Shown here: positions 41,633 to 49,378 of the stretch, in pieces
Layout: each line of letters opens with the position of its first letter
How positions within the stretch are numbered: position 1 is the first letter of the stretch
Assembly (NCBI GenBank): GCA_022846095.1
Contig: AP025583.1
Location: 1,922,001-1,986,000 of the forward strand
DNA from: Oscillospiraceae bacterium
GTDB lineage: Bacteria > Bacillota > Clostridia > Oscillospirales > Oscillospiraceae
Length of the DNA: 64,000 nt
Direction of reading: 5' to 3'
Notes under the pieces: generated by a model
The model's input: the letters and a program-made list of their open reading frames with translations, nothing else
Databases searched by the model: none
What the model was told of the DNA's origin: nothing
Program-made: the position numbers and the translations under genes

Positions 41633-42483
41633 GCGGGCGGGGGGCCTGGTCCCGCTTCCGCCGGGACCGCCGGGCCGCGGCGGGGGCGTGCTTCCTGGCC
41701 GCGGAGCTGCTGCTGGTGCTGCTGCTGCCGCCCCTGCTGGGGCTGGATCCCAACCTGACCGACCGGGCGGCGGGCTTCTGGGCCCCGCCGTCGGCGGCGC
41801 ACTGGCTGGGCACCGACGACGTGGGACGGGACGTGTTCGCCCGCCTGCTGTCCGGGGGGCGGGTGTCCCTGCTGGTGGGCTTCGCATCGGCGGCCATCAG
41901 CGTGGCGGTGGGGGTGCCCCTGGGCCTGCTGGCGGGCTACCGCCGGGGGAGGTGGGAGTTCTGGATTATGCGCTGCGCCGACGTGTTCCAGTCCTTCCCC
42001 AGCATCGTGCTGGTGCTGTGCATGGTGGCCCTGGTGGGGGCCTCGGTGTGGAATATCATCCTGGTGCTGGGCCTGCTGGGCTGGACGGGCATCGCCCGGC
42101 TGGTCTACGGCAACACCCTCTCCGTGCGGGAGCAGGAGTACGTGGTGGCCGTCCGGGCCCTGGGGGGGAGCACGGCCACCATCCTGCGGCGCAACGTGCT
42201 GCCCAACGCGGCCGCCCCGGTGTGGTGCGCCATCCCCCTGCGGGTGGGGCGGGCGATCCTGTCCGAGTCCAGCCTCAGCTTTCTGGGGGTGGGCATCCGG
42301 GCGCCCCAGGCCTCCTGGGGAAACCTGATCCAGTACGCCTCCGGCCTCACCGTGCTCACCGCCCGGCCCTGGGTGTGGCTGCCGCCGGGCGTGTGCATCA
42401 TCCTGACGGTCTTTGCCCTCCAATTTGTGGGGGACGGCCTGCGGGACGCCTTCGACCCCAAGTATACCCGGCTGAAATTGTAA
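41629..42483 (+). CDS. ABC transporter permease, DppC/NikC type
   Basis: A 284-residue permease. FWAPPSAAHWLGTDDVGRDVFARLLSGGRVSL is the DppC signature; the EAA loop reads EYVVAVRALGGSTATILRRNVLPNA. TTG at 41629 overlaps the DppB stop, giving translational coupling; a much longer in-frame reading that runs back into the DppB gene is not conserved. It is the last gene of the transporter set; ATPase subunits must be supplied from elsewhere. Confidence 0.9.
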   Translation: MSGRGAWSRFRRDRRAAAGACFLAAELLLVLLLPPLLGLDPNLTDRAAGFWAPPSAAHWLGTDDVGRDVFARLLSGGRVSLLVGFASAAISVAVGVPLGLLAGYRRGRWEFWIMRCADVFQSFPSIVLVLCMVALVGASVWNIILVLGLLGWTGIARLVYGNTLSVREQEYVVAVRALGGSTATILRRNVLPNAAAPVWCAIPLRVGRAILSESSLSFLGVGIRAPQASWGNLIQYASGLTVLTARPWVWLPPGVCIILTVFALQFVGDGLRDAFDPKYTRLKL

Positions 42484-42516
42484 CCTTTTCTTTACAGTTC
42501 AGGAGATACGCCCGGG

Positions 42517-42545
42517 TTGTGCGCTTCCATTTTTTATGCTATACT
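42517..42545 (+). promoter_or_regulatory. Promoter of the DUF1538/P-II-like operon
   Basis: TTGTGC (42517-42522), 17 bp, TATACT (42540-42545). Confidence 0.7.
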
Positions 42546-42587
42546 AAAAAAGAATAAGAATAGCATACGAAAAAGTGAGGTGCATGG

Positions 42588-44117
42588 ATGCGTAAAAAAC
42601 TGAAGGAAAAAATTGCCGAGGCCCTCTCCTCGGTGCTGCCCATCACGGTTATCATGCTGGTGCTCAGCTTTACGCTGGCGCCCATGCCCATCGGCACGCT
42701 GCTGCTGTTCCTGCTGGGCGCGGGCATGCTGATTGTGGGCATGGGGTTCTTCTCCCTGGGCGCGGACATCGCCATGATGCCCATGGGGGACCAGATGGGC
42801 CGTATGCTGGGCGGCGGAAAAATCAAGCTGGTGGGCGTGGTGGCCGTCTGCTTCTTCCTGGGGGCCATGGTCACCATCGCGGAGCCCGACCTCCAGGTGC
42901 TGGCCCGGCAGGTACCCGCCGTCCCCGACATGGTGATCATCCTGTCGGTGGCGCTGGGCGTGGGGCTGTTCCTGGTGGCCTCCATGCTGCGCACCCGGTT
43001 CAACGTCTCCCTCAACCGCAGCCTGATTGTCCTGTACATCCTAGTGTTTCTCCTGTCCATCTTTGTGCCCAACGCCTTTCTGGCGGTAGCCTTCGACTCG
43101 GGCGGCGTGACCACCGGCCCCATCACTGTGCCCTTCCTCATGGCCCTGGGCACCGGCCTTGCCAGCATCAAGGGCAAGGACGAGGACAATTTCGGCATGG
43201 TTGCCCTGTGCAGCGTGGGCCCCATTCTGGCGGTGATGATCCTGGGGCTGTGTTACCAGTCCACCGAGATCTCCTACACCCCTTTCGCCATCCCCACGGT
43301 GCTGGACTCCCAGGACGCGGGGCAGATCTTCCTGGAGGGTCTGCCCGCCTACCTGAAGGAGGTGGCCCTGGGCCTGCTGCCCATCATCCTGTTCTTCGCC
43401 GCCTTCCAGCTCCTGTCCATCCGGCTGAACAAGCGCTCCCTCATCAAAATCGGCGTGGGCATCCTGTACACCTACGTGGGGCTGGTGCTCTTCCTGACGG
43501 GGGCCAACGTGGGCTTCATGCCCGCGGGCTACTACCTGGGGCTCACCCTGGCCTCCATGCCCTCCTACTGGCTGCTGGTGCCCATCGGCATGGTGGTGGG
43601 CTACTTCATCGTGGCGGCGGAGCCCGCCGTCCACGTGCTCAACCGGCAGGTGGAGGAGGTCACCAGCGGCGCCATCCCCCAAAAGGCCATCGGGCTGGCA
43701 CTGTCCATCGGCGTGGCGGTCTCCATCGGGCTGGCCATGCTCCGGGTGTGCCTGGGCATCCCCATCTACTACCTGCTGGTGCCCGGCTACGCCATCGCGC
43801 TGCTGCTGACCTTCTTCGTGCCCAAGATCTTTACCGCCATCGCCTTCGACTCGGGCGGCGTGGCCTCCGGCCCCATGACGGCCACCTTCCTCCTGCCCCT
43901 CACCATGGGGGCCTGCGAGGCGCTGGGCCGGGACATTCTGACCGACGCCTTCGGCGTGGTGGCCATGGTGGCCATGACCCCGCTGATCACCATCCAGCTC
44001 CTGGGACTGGCCTATCAGCGCAAGCTGAGAAAGACCAGGGACGTGACGCCTGACGAAGAGGCGGCTGTGGAGCTCCTGGACGACGTCATCGATTATACCG
44101 AGGAGGTAGACGTATAA
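42588..44117 (+). CDS. DUF1538 integral membrane protein (tandem domain)
   Basis: A 509-residue polytopic protein made of two similar halves. Each contains the invariant AFDSGGV(T/A)(T/S)GP motif (residues about 166 and 425 region), and each half has around six hydrophobic segments, an antiparallel-repeat layout like that of transporters. DUF1538 has no established role; the conserved Asp-Ser-Gly-Gly could form a substrate or ion site. ATG 42588 with GAGGTG upstream. The P-II-like gene starts within its stop codon, so the two are made together. Confidence 0.85.
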   Translation: MRKKLKEKIAEALSSVLPITVIMLVLSFTLAPMPIGTLLLFLLGAGMLIVGMGFFSLGADIAMMPMGDQMGRMLGGGKIKLVGVVAVCFFLGAMVTIAEPDLQVLARQVPAVPDMVIILSVALGVGLFLVASMLRTRFNVSLNRSLIVLYILVFLLSIFVPNAFLAVAFDSGGVTTGPITVPFLMALGTGLASIKGKDEDNFGMVALCSVGPILAVMILGLCYQSTEISYTPFAIPTVLDSQDAGQIFLEGLPAYLKEVALGLLPIILFFAAFQLLSIRLNKRSLIKIGVGILYTYVGLVLFLTGANVGFMPAGYYLGLTLASMPSYWLLVPIGMVVGYFIVAAEPAVHVLNRQVEEVTSGAIPQKAIGLALSIGVAVSIGLAMLRVCLGIPIYYLLVPGYAIALLLTFFVPKIFTAIAFDSGGVASGPMTATFLLPLTMGACEALGRDILTDAFGVVAMVAMTPLITIQLLGLAYQRKLRKTRDVTPDEEAAVELLDDVIDYTEEVDV

Positions 44118-44836
44118 TGATGCAGCAGCATACGGCGCGCCTGAAACTGCTTGTGACCATCGTGGACCGGGGGAAGGGCTCCGAGGCGGTGGATCTCTAC
44201 CGCGCCCGGCATATGTACTTCGACTACCTCTGCATGGGGCTGGGCACCGCCAACTCCAAGATCCTGGACTACTTCGGCCTGTCCGAGACGGAGAAGGACG
44301 TGGTGCTCACCCTGGTGCCGGAGCCCCTGATCCCGGAGCTGATCGGCCTGGCCGACCGGAAATTTCACCTGACCAGCCCCGGGCGGGGCATCCTGTTCAC
44401 CGTGCCCCTGTCGGGGGTGAGCGGCCAGGTGTCCCAAGTGCTGTGCAAGCCGGAGCACCTGCCCGAAGGCTGGGAGGAAAAGGAGGAGAAGCGCGTGGAG
44501 AACGCAAACCGTTACGATTTGATCATCGCTATTGTGAACATGGGCGGGCTGGACACGGTAATGGACGCGGCCCGGGCGGAGGGCGCGCGGGGCGGCACGG
44601 TGCTCCACGCCCGCCGGGTGGGCTTTGAGGACCGGGAGAACCTGCTGGGCTTCGCCCTCCAGCCGGAGAAGGAGGTCGTTGCCATCCTGGCCCCCCGGGC
44701 CCAGAAGCAGGAGCTTATGAGGGCCATTAACAAAGCGGCCGGCCTCACCACCCCGGCGGCCGGTATCCTCTTTTCCCTGCCGGTGGACGACATGATGGGC
44801 CTCCAGCCACCGGTGAAGCACGAGGGGCAGGACTGA
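44117..44836 (+). CDS. Tandem P-II (GlnB-like) domain protein
   Basis: A 239-residue soluble protein with two P-II-like domains: the first from LKLLVTIVDRGKGSEAVDLY, the second from NRYDLIIAIVNMGGLDTVMDAARAEGARGGTVLHARR. P-II proteins bind ATP/ADP/2-oxoglutarate and gate partners such as AmtB. Its position overlapping a DUF1538 transporter-like gene suggests it gates that protein. The GARGGTVLHAR loop is close to the P-II nucleotide loop; the first domain lacks an obvious T-loop Tyr. AGGAGG precedes the start. Confidence 0.82.
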   Translation: MMQQHTARLKLLVTIVDRGKGSEAVDLYRARHMYFDYLCMGLGTANSKILDYFGLSETEKDVVLTLVPEPLIPELIGLADRKFHLTSPGRGILFTVPLSGVSGQVSQVLCKPEHLPEGWEEKEEKRVENANRYDLIIAIVNMGGLDTVMDAARAEGARGGTVLHARRVGFEDRENLLGFALQPEKEVVAILAPRAQKQELMRAINKAAGLTTPAAGILFSLPVDDMMGLQPPVKHEGQD

Positions 44837-44842
44837 ATACGC

Positions 44843-44876
44843 AAAAAGCCCCGGCGCGGCTGCGCCGGGGCTTTTT
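44843..44876 (+). terminator. Terminator after the P-II-like gene
   Basis: A 15-bp stem (44843-44857 with 44862-44876), A5 left and T5 right. Confidence 0.92.
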
Positions 44877-45092
44877 AGTGCAAGCCGGGCTCAGGGCGCT
44901 TGCACAAGATATGCGCCAACGGCGGAGAAGGTGGCCAACGGCGGGCGATTCGTGAATCGCCCCTACGGGTCTGGAACGGCGGGCCGATGAGGGCATCGGC
45001 CCCTACGGTATGGGGATGGGACGGATTGCCGCGTCGGCCCCGCGGGGCCTCCTCGCAATGACAGGGTGCGCCTTATCCGCCTAAGCTGCAAC
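44877..45092. repeat. Intergenic repeat, copy B (inverted relative to copy A)
   Basis: The same order of parts as 27694-27914 read on the other strand: AGTGCAAG/CTTGCAC arms, spacer, GATTCGTGAATC hairpin, GGCCGATGAGGGCATCGGCC, GGCCCCGCGGGGCC, GCAATGACA and a GCTGCAAC end. The two copies bracket a 17-kb region that includes the integrated element. Confidence 0.85.
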
Positions 45093-45128
45093 TAGCTTTT
45101 CGACAGGCTGCTCCGGGGCTTTTAGTGC

Positions 45129-45168
45129 TTGACATTACATATAAAATAACGTTATAATTAGTGTAATG
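45129..45168 (+). promoter_or_regulatory. Promoter with palindromic operator of the ArsR-like gene
   Basis: TTGACA (45129-45134), 18 bp, TATAAT (45153-45158). The promoter lies within an inverted repeat CATTACA (45133-45139) and TGTAATG (45162-45168), with a central ATAACGTTAT: an autoregulatory operator is likely. Confidence 0.75.
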
Positions 45169-45183
45169 ATTGGGGGGACGGCT

Positions 45184-45753
45184 ATGGAGAAAAGAATCAT
45201 CCATCTGACCACCCGGGAGCAGCTCAGCGTCTACATGAGCCCGGTGCGCCAGGAGCTGCTGCGCCGGCTGCGTCTGGCGGAGGGGCCGCAGACGGCCAAG
45301 GCGCTCTCGGACAAGCTGAAGATCTCGCCCTCCTCGGTGCAGCACCACCTGAAAAAGCTGCTGGAGCTGGGGGCGGTGGAGGTGGACCACAGGGCCGTTA
45401 TCAACGGCATCACCGCCACCTACTACCGGGAGACCCGGGCGGAGGTCCGGGTGGGCCTGGACCGGGACGACGGCCTGCGGGATGAGCGCGAGGCCCTGGC
45501 CACCGACATCGTCAACCGCACCCTCCAGAGCTTCTTTCGGGATGCGCGGAAGGTGGGGGCGGGGATGACGGAGGAGGAGGCCGCGGAGTACGGCGATTTT
45601 TTCTCCGGCGTGGCCCACCTGGCGCCGGAGGAGCAGCGGGAGCTGCGGCGGCTGATCCGGGCCTTCCTGGACGAGCATGACAGCCCCGCCCCGGACCGCC
45701 CGCAGAAGTGGGAGTATGTGGTACTGGCCCACCGGATGGAGGAGACGCCATGA
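45184..45753 (+). CDS. ArsR-like winged-helix regulator
   Basis: A 189-residue regulator with an N-terminal winged helix: SPVRQELLRRLRLAEGPQTAKALSDKLKISPSSVQHHLKKLLELGAV. The following 100 residues form an effector or dimer domain of unknown ligand. ATG 45184 follows GGGGGG. It overlaps the MFS gene by four bases (ATGA), so it most likely controls that exporter and itself through the palindromic promoter. Confidence 0.88.
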   Translation: MEKRIIHLTTREQLSVYMSPVRQELLRRLRLAEGPQTAKALSDKLKISPSSVQHHLKKLLELGAVEVDHRAVINGITATYYRETRAEVRVGLDRDDGLRDEREALATDIVNRTLQSFFRDARKVGAGMTEEEAAEYGDFFSGVAHLAPEEQRELRRLIRAFLDEHDSPAPDRPQKWEYVVLAHRMEETP

Positions 45754-46937
45754 GGCCGATGCAGAAGATTATCCTGTTCCTGTACTGGTTCGGCTCCGGC
45801 GTGGTACAGCCGGTGCTGAGCCTGGCCTTCCTGGCCAAGGGCTGCGATCTGCGCACGCTGCCGCTGGCCATGGGGATTTACTCGGCCACGGTCATCGTGT
45901 GCGAGGTGCCCACCGGCGTGTTCGCCGACCTCTTCGGGCGCAAGCGCACCTTCCTGACGGCCTGCGCGCTCTACGTGGCCGACATGGCGCTGCTGATCCT
46001 GGCCGACAGCTTCCTGCTGGTGGTGCCGGCGGCCATCCTCATGGGGCTGGCCCGGGCCTTCTCCTCGGGCAGCCTGGACGCCTTTTTCGTGGAAGACGCG
46101 GTGGCGCGGCGGGGGCCGGAGATCCTGCCCACCGTCACCGGGCAGATCTCCCTGTGCCAGAGCGTCGGCATGACCCTGGGCGCCCTGCTGGGGGGCGTGC
46201 TGCCCATGTGGGGGGCCTATGATCTGCACCTGGGCCTGCGGGGGCTCTTCATCGCCATCCCCGGGGTGGTCTGCGCCGTGACGGTGAAGGAGCGCCGGGC
46301 GGCGGGGGAGCGGGAGGAGCGGGCGCGCCTGTCCGACCACCTGCGGGCCTGCGGGGGTTTGCTGCGCCTGCGGCCCATGCTGTGGGGCATCCTGGCCTGC
46401 CTTGTCACAGTGGGGGCGTTGACGGCCATTCTTGAGACCTTCTGGCAGCCCGCCTTCCTGCGCGTGGCCGGGGAGGAGCTGCGCCCCATGCTGGGCGTGG
46501 TCTCGGCCCTGAGCTTCGGCGCGGTCAGCGCGGGCAACCTGCTCACGCGGCGGCTCAGGCTGGCGCCCGGCGCGGGGGAGTGGAAGGGGTACTTCGCCCT
46601 GCGGGGGGGCATGATCCTCTCGGTGCTGCTTTTCGCCGCCCAGCTTGGCGTGCCCGGCTTCGTGCTGGGGTACGGCCTGATCTACCTGGTGATGGGGGGC
46701 ACCGACGTGCTGGAGATGACCCTGCTCAACCGCATGGTGCCCGACCGCCAGCGGGCCAGCTTCCTGAGCGTGGGCTCCCTGTCGGCGCAGATGGGCGGGC
46801 TGCTCGCCAGCCTGATGTCGGCGGCGGCCGTGGGGGCGCTGGGCTTCGGCGGGCTGTTCTTCGCCGGGGGCGTGATATTGGCGCTGGGCACCCTGGTCCC
46901 CATAGCGCTGATGGCGCGGCAAAAAGAAGCGGTATGA
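45750..46937 (+). CDS. MFS transporter
   Basis: A 395-residue major facilitator protein with about twelve membrane segments. GVFADLFGRKRTFLTAC is the MFS A-motif loop between helices 2 and 3; VPTGVFADLFG helps. It resembles drug/multi-substrate efflux proteins, though the substrate is open. Start ATG within the regulator's stop; the pair is a self-regulated efflux unit. A terminator follows. Confidence 0.9.
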   Translation: MRPMQKIILFLYWFGSGVVQPVLSLAFLAKGCDLRTLPLAMGIYSATVIVCEVPTGVFADLFGRKRTFLTACALYVADMALLILADSFLLVVPAAILMGLARAFSSGSLDAFFVEDAVARRGPEILPTVTGQISLCQSVGMTLGALLGGVLPMWGAYDLHLGLRGLFIAIPGVVCAVTVKERRAAGEREERARLSDHLRACGGLLRLRPMLWGILACLVTVGALTAILETFWQPAFLRVAGEELRPMLGVVSALSFGAVSAGNLLTRRLRLAPGAGEWKGYFALRGGMILSVLLFAAQLGVPGFVLGYGLIYLVMGGTDVLEMTLLNRMVPDRQRASFLSVGSLSAQMGGLLASLMSAAAVGALGFGGLFFAGGVILALGTLVPIALMARQKEAV

Positions 46938-46941
46938 AAAG

Positions 46942-46979
46942 ACCGCCGGCGGCAGATAGCTTCTGCCGCCGGCGGTTTC
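46942..46979 (+). terminator. Terminator after the MFS gene
   Basis: A perfect 15-bp stem (46942-46956 with 46962-46976) ending in T-rich sequence; can also serve the convergent gene. Confidence 0.8.
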
Positions 46980-46981
46980 TT

Positions 46982-48283
46982 CTATTCCGGGAGGGGGGCG
47001 GGCATGTCACGGGCCAGGGAATCCATACGGAAGACCGACAGCAGCACCCCGACGAGCCCGGCGTTAACCACCAGCATCACCATACCCGGAGAGAGGAGGG
47101 GGAAGGCGATGGGCCCGAACAGGCCCCAGCCCAGATTGTAAATCAGGTAAGTAACTGCCTGGAACACCAGCGTCCAGAGCGCGGCGTGGGCCACCAGCCG
47201 CCCGGAGGTGCTGGACAGCCTGCGGATGCGCCGCAGCGCCGGCAGGGTGAAGGCCAGGATGACGAGCGCGGCGGCCAGCAGGACGCACAGGCCGTAAGAG
47301 GCGGTGAGCCGGAGCAGCAAAAGGTCGTTGACGCTGCGCTGATGCTCCAGGAAGGGGGAGGGCTCAGCCAGGCCATGGAAGAGTGGAACACGTTCCAGGA
47401 TTGCGCGCGCGTTCAGATAAAACCAGCCGGCCCCCAACGGTGCCGCTTCAGGGTTCAGAAGGAGGGACAGGCGGGTGTGGAAACCTCCAAAAAAGAAATA
47501 GGGGAGAAGCCTGAGCGCAAGGAATGCCGCGGGGCCCCAGGCGCAGAGGAGGCCGGGCAGAGGCTTTACCCGGAACCAGCCACTGCACACCGCAATGCTG
47601 AGCACCAGAAGCGCGGTTCCTGTTGTCAGGAAGGCGGCGGCCATACAGGGTGAGAGCACGGCGGGGACGCAGAGCAGCAGCACGGTCAGGCCGCACAGGA
47701 ATACGGTGGGCTTGCCGCGTCCCCGGAGCAGGCACAGTGCGCCCGTAAACAGCAGCGGGAGCAGCAGCGCGGCGTAGGCGAGGTATCTGTTGCGTCCATA
47801 ATAAATACGGTAGCCAAATAGGAAAGGACTGTAAGCGGCGGCGAGCACGCATACTGTTATCACGCCGGGGATCCATTTTTTGCGGAACAGCAGCCGGTAG
47901 TCGGAAAAACAGGCGATGAACATCACCGGCACGGCCACACAGGCGGCGAGGAGCTGCCGCCTGCCGGTGCCCGGGATCGTGTCGAACATAGGGATGGTGA
48001 CAAGCCCCACCGCCATTACCGCCAGGGCGCAGATCAGCAGCCCCCAGCTGGTTTTTGGCCGGTGAAGCCTGTCCAGTGCCCGGCCCACCTCCACGGGGTC
48101 CCCCATCTCGGCCACGGCCCGCTCCAGGGCCTCGTCCTGGGTTCCGCCCGCGGCCTCAAGGTCCCGGGCCTGGTCCGTGATGTGGTCCTCCAGCTCCCGC
48201 AGCAGGGGCCCACGCGCCCTCCGCCAGCGGATCTGGGCCCCCACCGCGTCCAGATAGTCCCGCATCCGCCCGTCACGCGCCAC
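46982..48283 (-). CDS. Permease-prefix domain membrane protein, FtsW/RodA-like
   Basis: A 433-residue protein. Residues 7-70 are a 'permease prefix' helix bundle (YLDAVGAQIRWRRARGPLLRELEDHI...EALERAVAEMGDPVEVGRALD); the rest has about ten membrane segments ending LSPGMVMLVVNAGLVGVLLSVFR, like FtsW/RodA/SpoVE family proteins. It starts at GTG 48283, overlapping the padR gene by 11 bases, with a strong GGGAGGTGAG ribosome site; a much longer reading that runs into padR is not conserved. Pairing with PadR suggests inducible envelope function. Confidence 0.75.
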   Translation of the reverse strand: MARDGRMRDYLDAVGAQIRWRRARGPLLRELEDHITDQARDLEAAGGTQDEALERAVAEMGDPVEVGRALDRLHRPKTSWGLLICALAVMAVGLVTIPMFDTIPGTGRRQLLAACVAVPVMFIACFSDYRLLFRKKWIPGVITVCVLAAAYSPFLFGYRIYYGRNRYLAYAALLLPLLFTGALCLLRGRGKPTVFLCGLTVLLLCVPAVLSPCMAAAFLTTGTALLVLSIAVCSGWFRVKPLPGLLCAWGPAAFLALRLLPYFFFGGFHTRLSLLLNPEAAPLGAGWFYLNARAILERVPLFHGLAEPSPFLEHQRSVNDLLLLRLTASYGLCVLLAAALVILAFTLPALRRIRRLSSTSGRLVAHAALWTLVFQAVTYLIYNLGWGLFGPIAFPLLSPGMVMLVVNAGLVGVLLSVFRMDSLARDMPAPLPE

Positions 48284-48611
48284 AGCACTCACCTCCCAGT
48301 ACGCCGCGCACCGCCGCGGCGTAGGCGTTCCACTCCCCGGCCTTCTCGGCCAGCGCCGTGCGGCCCCGGGCCGTGATGCGGTAGTACCGCCGCACCCGGC
48401 CGCCCTCCGCGCCGCCGTCGTAGGAAACCACCCAGCCCTGGCCCTCCAACGTGTGGAGCAGGGGATAGAGGGTGCCCGCCTTGAGCTCGAACACCCGGTT
48501 GGAGCGCGTGCGCAGCTCCTCAATCATCTCGTAGCCGTACATATCCCGCCGGGCGAGCAGGGAGAGCAGCAGCATCCCCGTCCCGCCGGGCGCGCCCTTT
48601 TCCTTTGCCAT
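48273..48611 (-). CDS. PadR-family transcriptional regulator
   Basis: A 112-residue PadR protein: MLLLSLLARRDMYGYEMIEELRTRSNRVFELKAGTLYPLLHTLEGQGWV is the winged-helix signature, then VRRYYRITARGR. PadR proteins repress their own operon until a ligand is bound. The gene overlaps the membrane protein gene, so both are one unit. Promoter with spaced TATCTAT-type repeats lies upstream. Confidence 0.93.
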   Translation of the reverse strand: MAKEKGAPGGTGMLLLSLLARRDMYGYEMIEELRTRSNRVFELKAGTLYPLLHTLEGQGWVVSYDGGAEGGRVRRYYRITARGRTALAEKAGEWNAYAAAVRGVLGGECCGA

Positions 48612-48646
48612 GGCGTTCCCTCCATTGTATAGATTATCTATCTATG

Positions 48647-48675
48647 AGTATATATCGGTTATCTACCTATGTCAA
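48647..48675 (-). promoter_or_regulatory. Promoter of the padR operon with operator-like repeats
   Basis: On the minus strand TTGACA (48675-48670), 17 bp, TATACT (48652-48647). The spacer and flanks repeat (T)AGATA/TATCTA, as expected for PadR binding. Confidence 0.75.
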
Positions 48676-48718
48676 GAAAAAGCGGGGGACGGCCGCCCGC
48701 CCCCGCTTTTCCTATCCG

Positions 48719-48964
48719 TCAGTCCACCTCGAAGAACTTCCCCATGGGGACCTCCAGTACCTCGGAGAGGGAAAAGAGTGTATCCAGGGAGATCCCCTTG
48801 AGAATGGTTCCGTTGTTGGCCTCCACCTGGCTGAGAAAGGACCAGCTCTTGCCGATCAGCTCGGCCAGCTGCTCCTGCGTGTAGCCCCGCAGCTTCCGGT
48901 AATAGGCGATCCGCAGGCCCAGGCGGCGGTAGTTTTCCCGGTATTTCTCACGCAAACCATTCAC
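48719..48964 (-). CDS. Small XRE-family HTH regulator
   Basis: An 81-residue single-domain regulator with a Cro/CI HTH: LGLRIAYYRKLRGYTQEQLAELIGKSWSFLSQVEA and LDTLFSLSEVLEVPMGKFFE. No effector domain. GGGG-type ribosome site before the ATG at 48964. It stands alone between padR and the small hypothetical gene. Confidence 0.88.
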   Translation of the reverse strand: MNGLREKYRENYRRLGLRIAYYRKLRGYTQEQLAELIGKSWSFLSQVEANNGTILKGISLDTLFSLSEVLEVPMGKFFEVD

Positions 48965-49093
48965 CCCTTGTCTATCCTACCAAGGATCCCCAAGTTTTAT
49001 TACAGACTGGCAGAGATGAATTATTTACTTACAGCGAGTAATATGATATTATAAGAGAAATACGGGCGGTTTGAGCGGAGTGGAGGACGAGGG

Positions 49094-49348
49094 ATGCGTA
49101 CACAGCGGGATCTGTTGAGCGAACTGGCGCGGCGGCTGGACTGCGCATATCTGTCCGATTTGCACGCGCCGCCGTACAGCAGGGAGGGGGCGCGGCTGGC
49201 CGCGTCCCTGCCGCCGGAGGACTACCCGCTGGCCCAGTGGCGCGACGCGGTCTACTACCTGACGGGGTGCCAGACAGACTGCGCCCGGGCGGAGCAGGCC
49301 CAAAAAATCCTGGCTGATTACGCGCAAAAGGATCCCCGCGGCAGATGA
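49094..49348 (+). CDS. Small hypothetical protein
   Basis: An 84-residue protein, not recognised: an alternating helical, acidic/basic chain (RDLLSELARRLDCAYLSDLHAPPYSREGARLAASLP) with two cysteines near the C-terminal half. ATG follows GAGGACGAGGG. A terminator overlaps its 3' end. Composition is like the host's, so it looks native. Confidence 0.55.
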   Translation: MRTQRDLLSELARRLDCAYLSDLHAPPYSREGARLAASLPPEDYPLAQWRDAVYYLTGCQTDCARAEQAQKILADYAQKDPRGR

Positions 49349-49370
49349 GCCTGCCGCGGGGATCCTTTTT
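49326..49370. terminator. Bidirectional terminator
   Basis: A 16-18 bp stem (49326-49344 with 49351-49370), A4 on the left and T5 on the right, between the small gene and leuA. Confidence 0.9.
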
Positions 49371-49378
49371 GTCGGCGC

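Noticed and set aside
40624-42483. Single long frame that would fuse DppB and DppC regions
   Set aside because: The first part is a frame-shifted reading of the DppB gene; the real DppC starts at TTG 41629.
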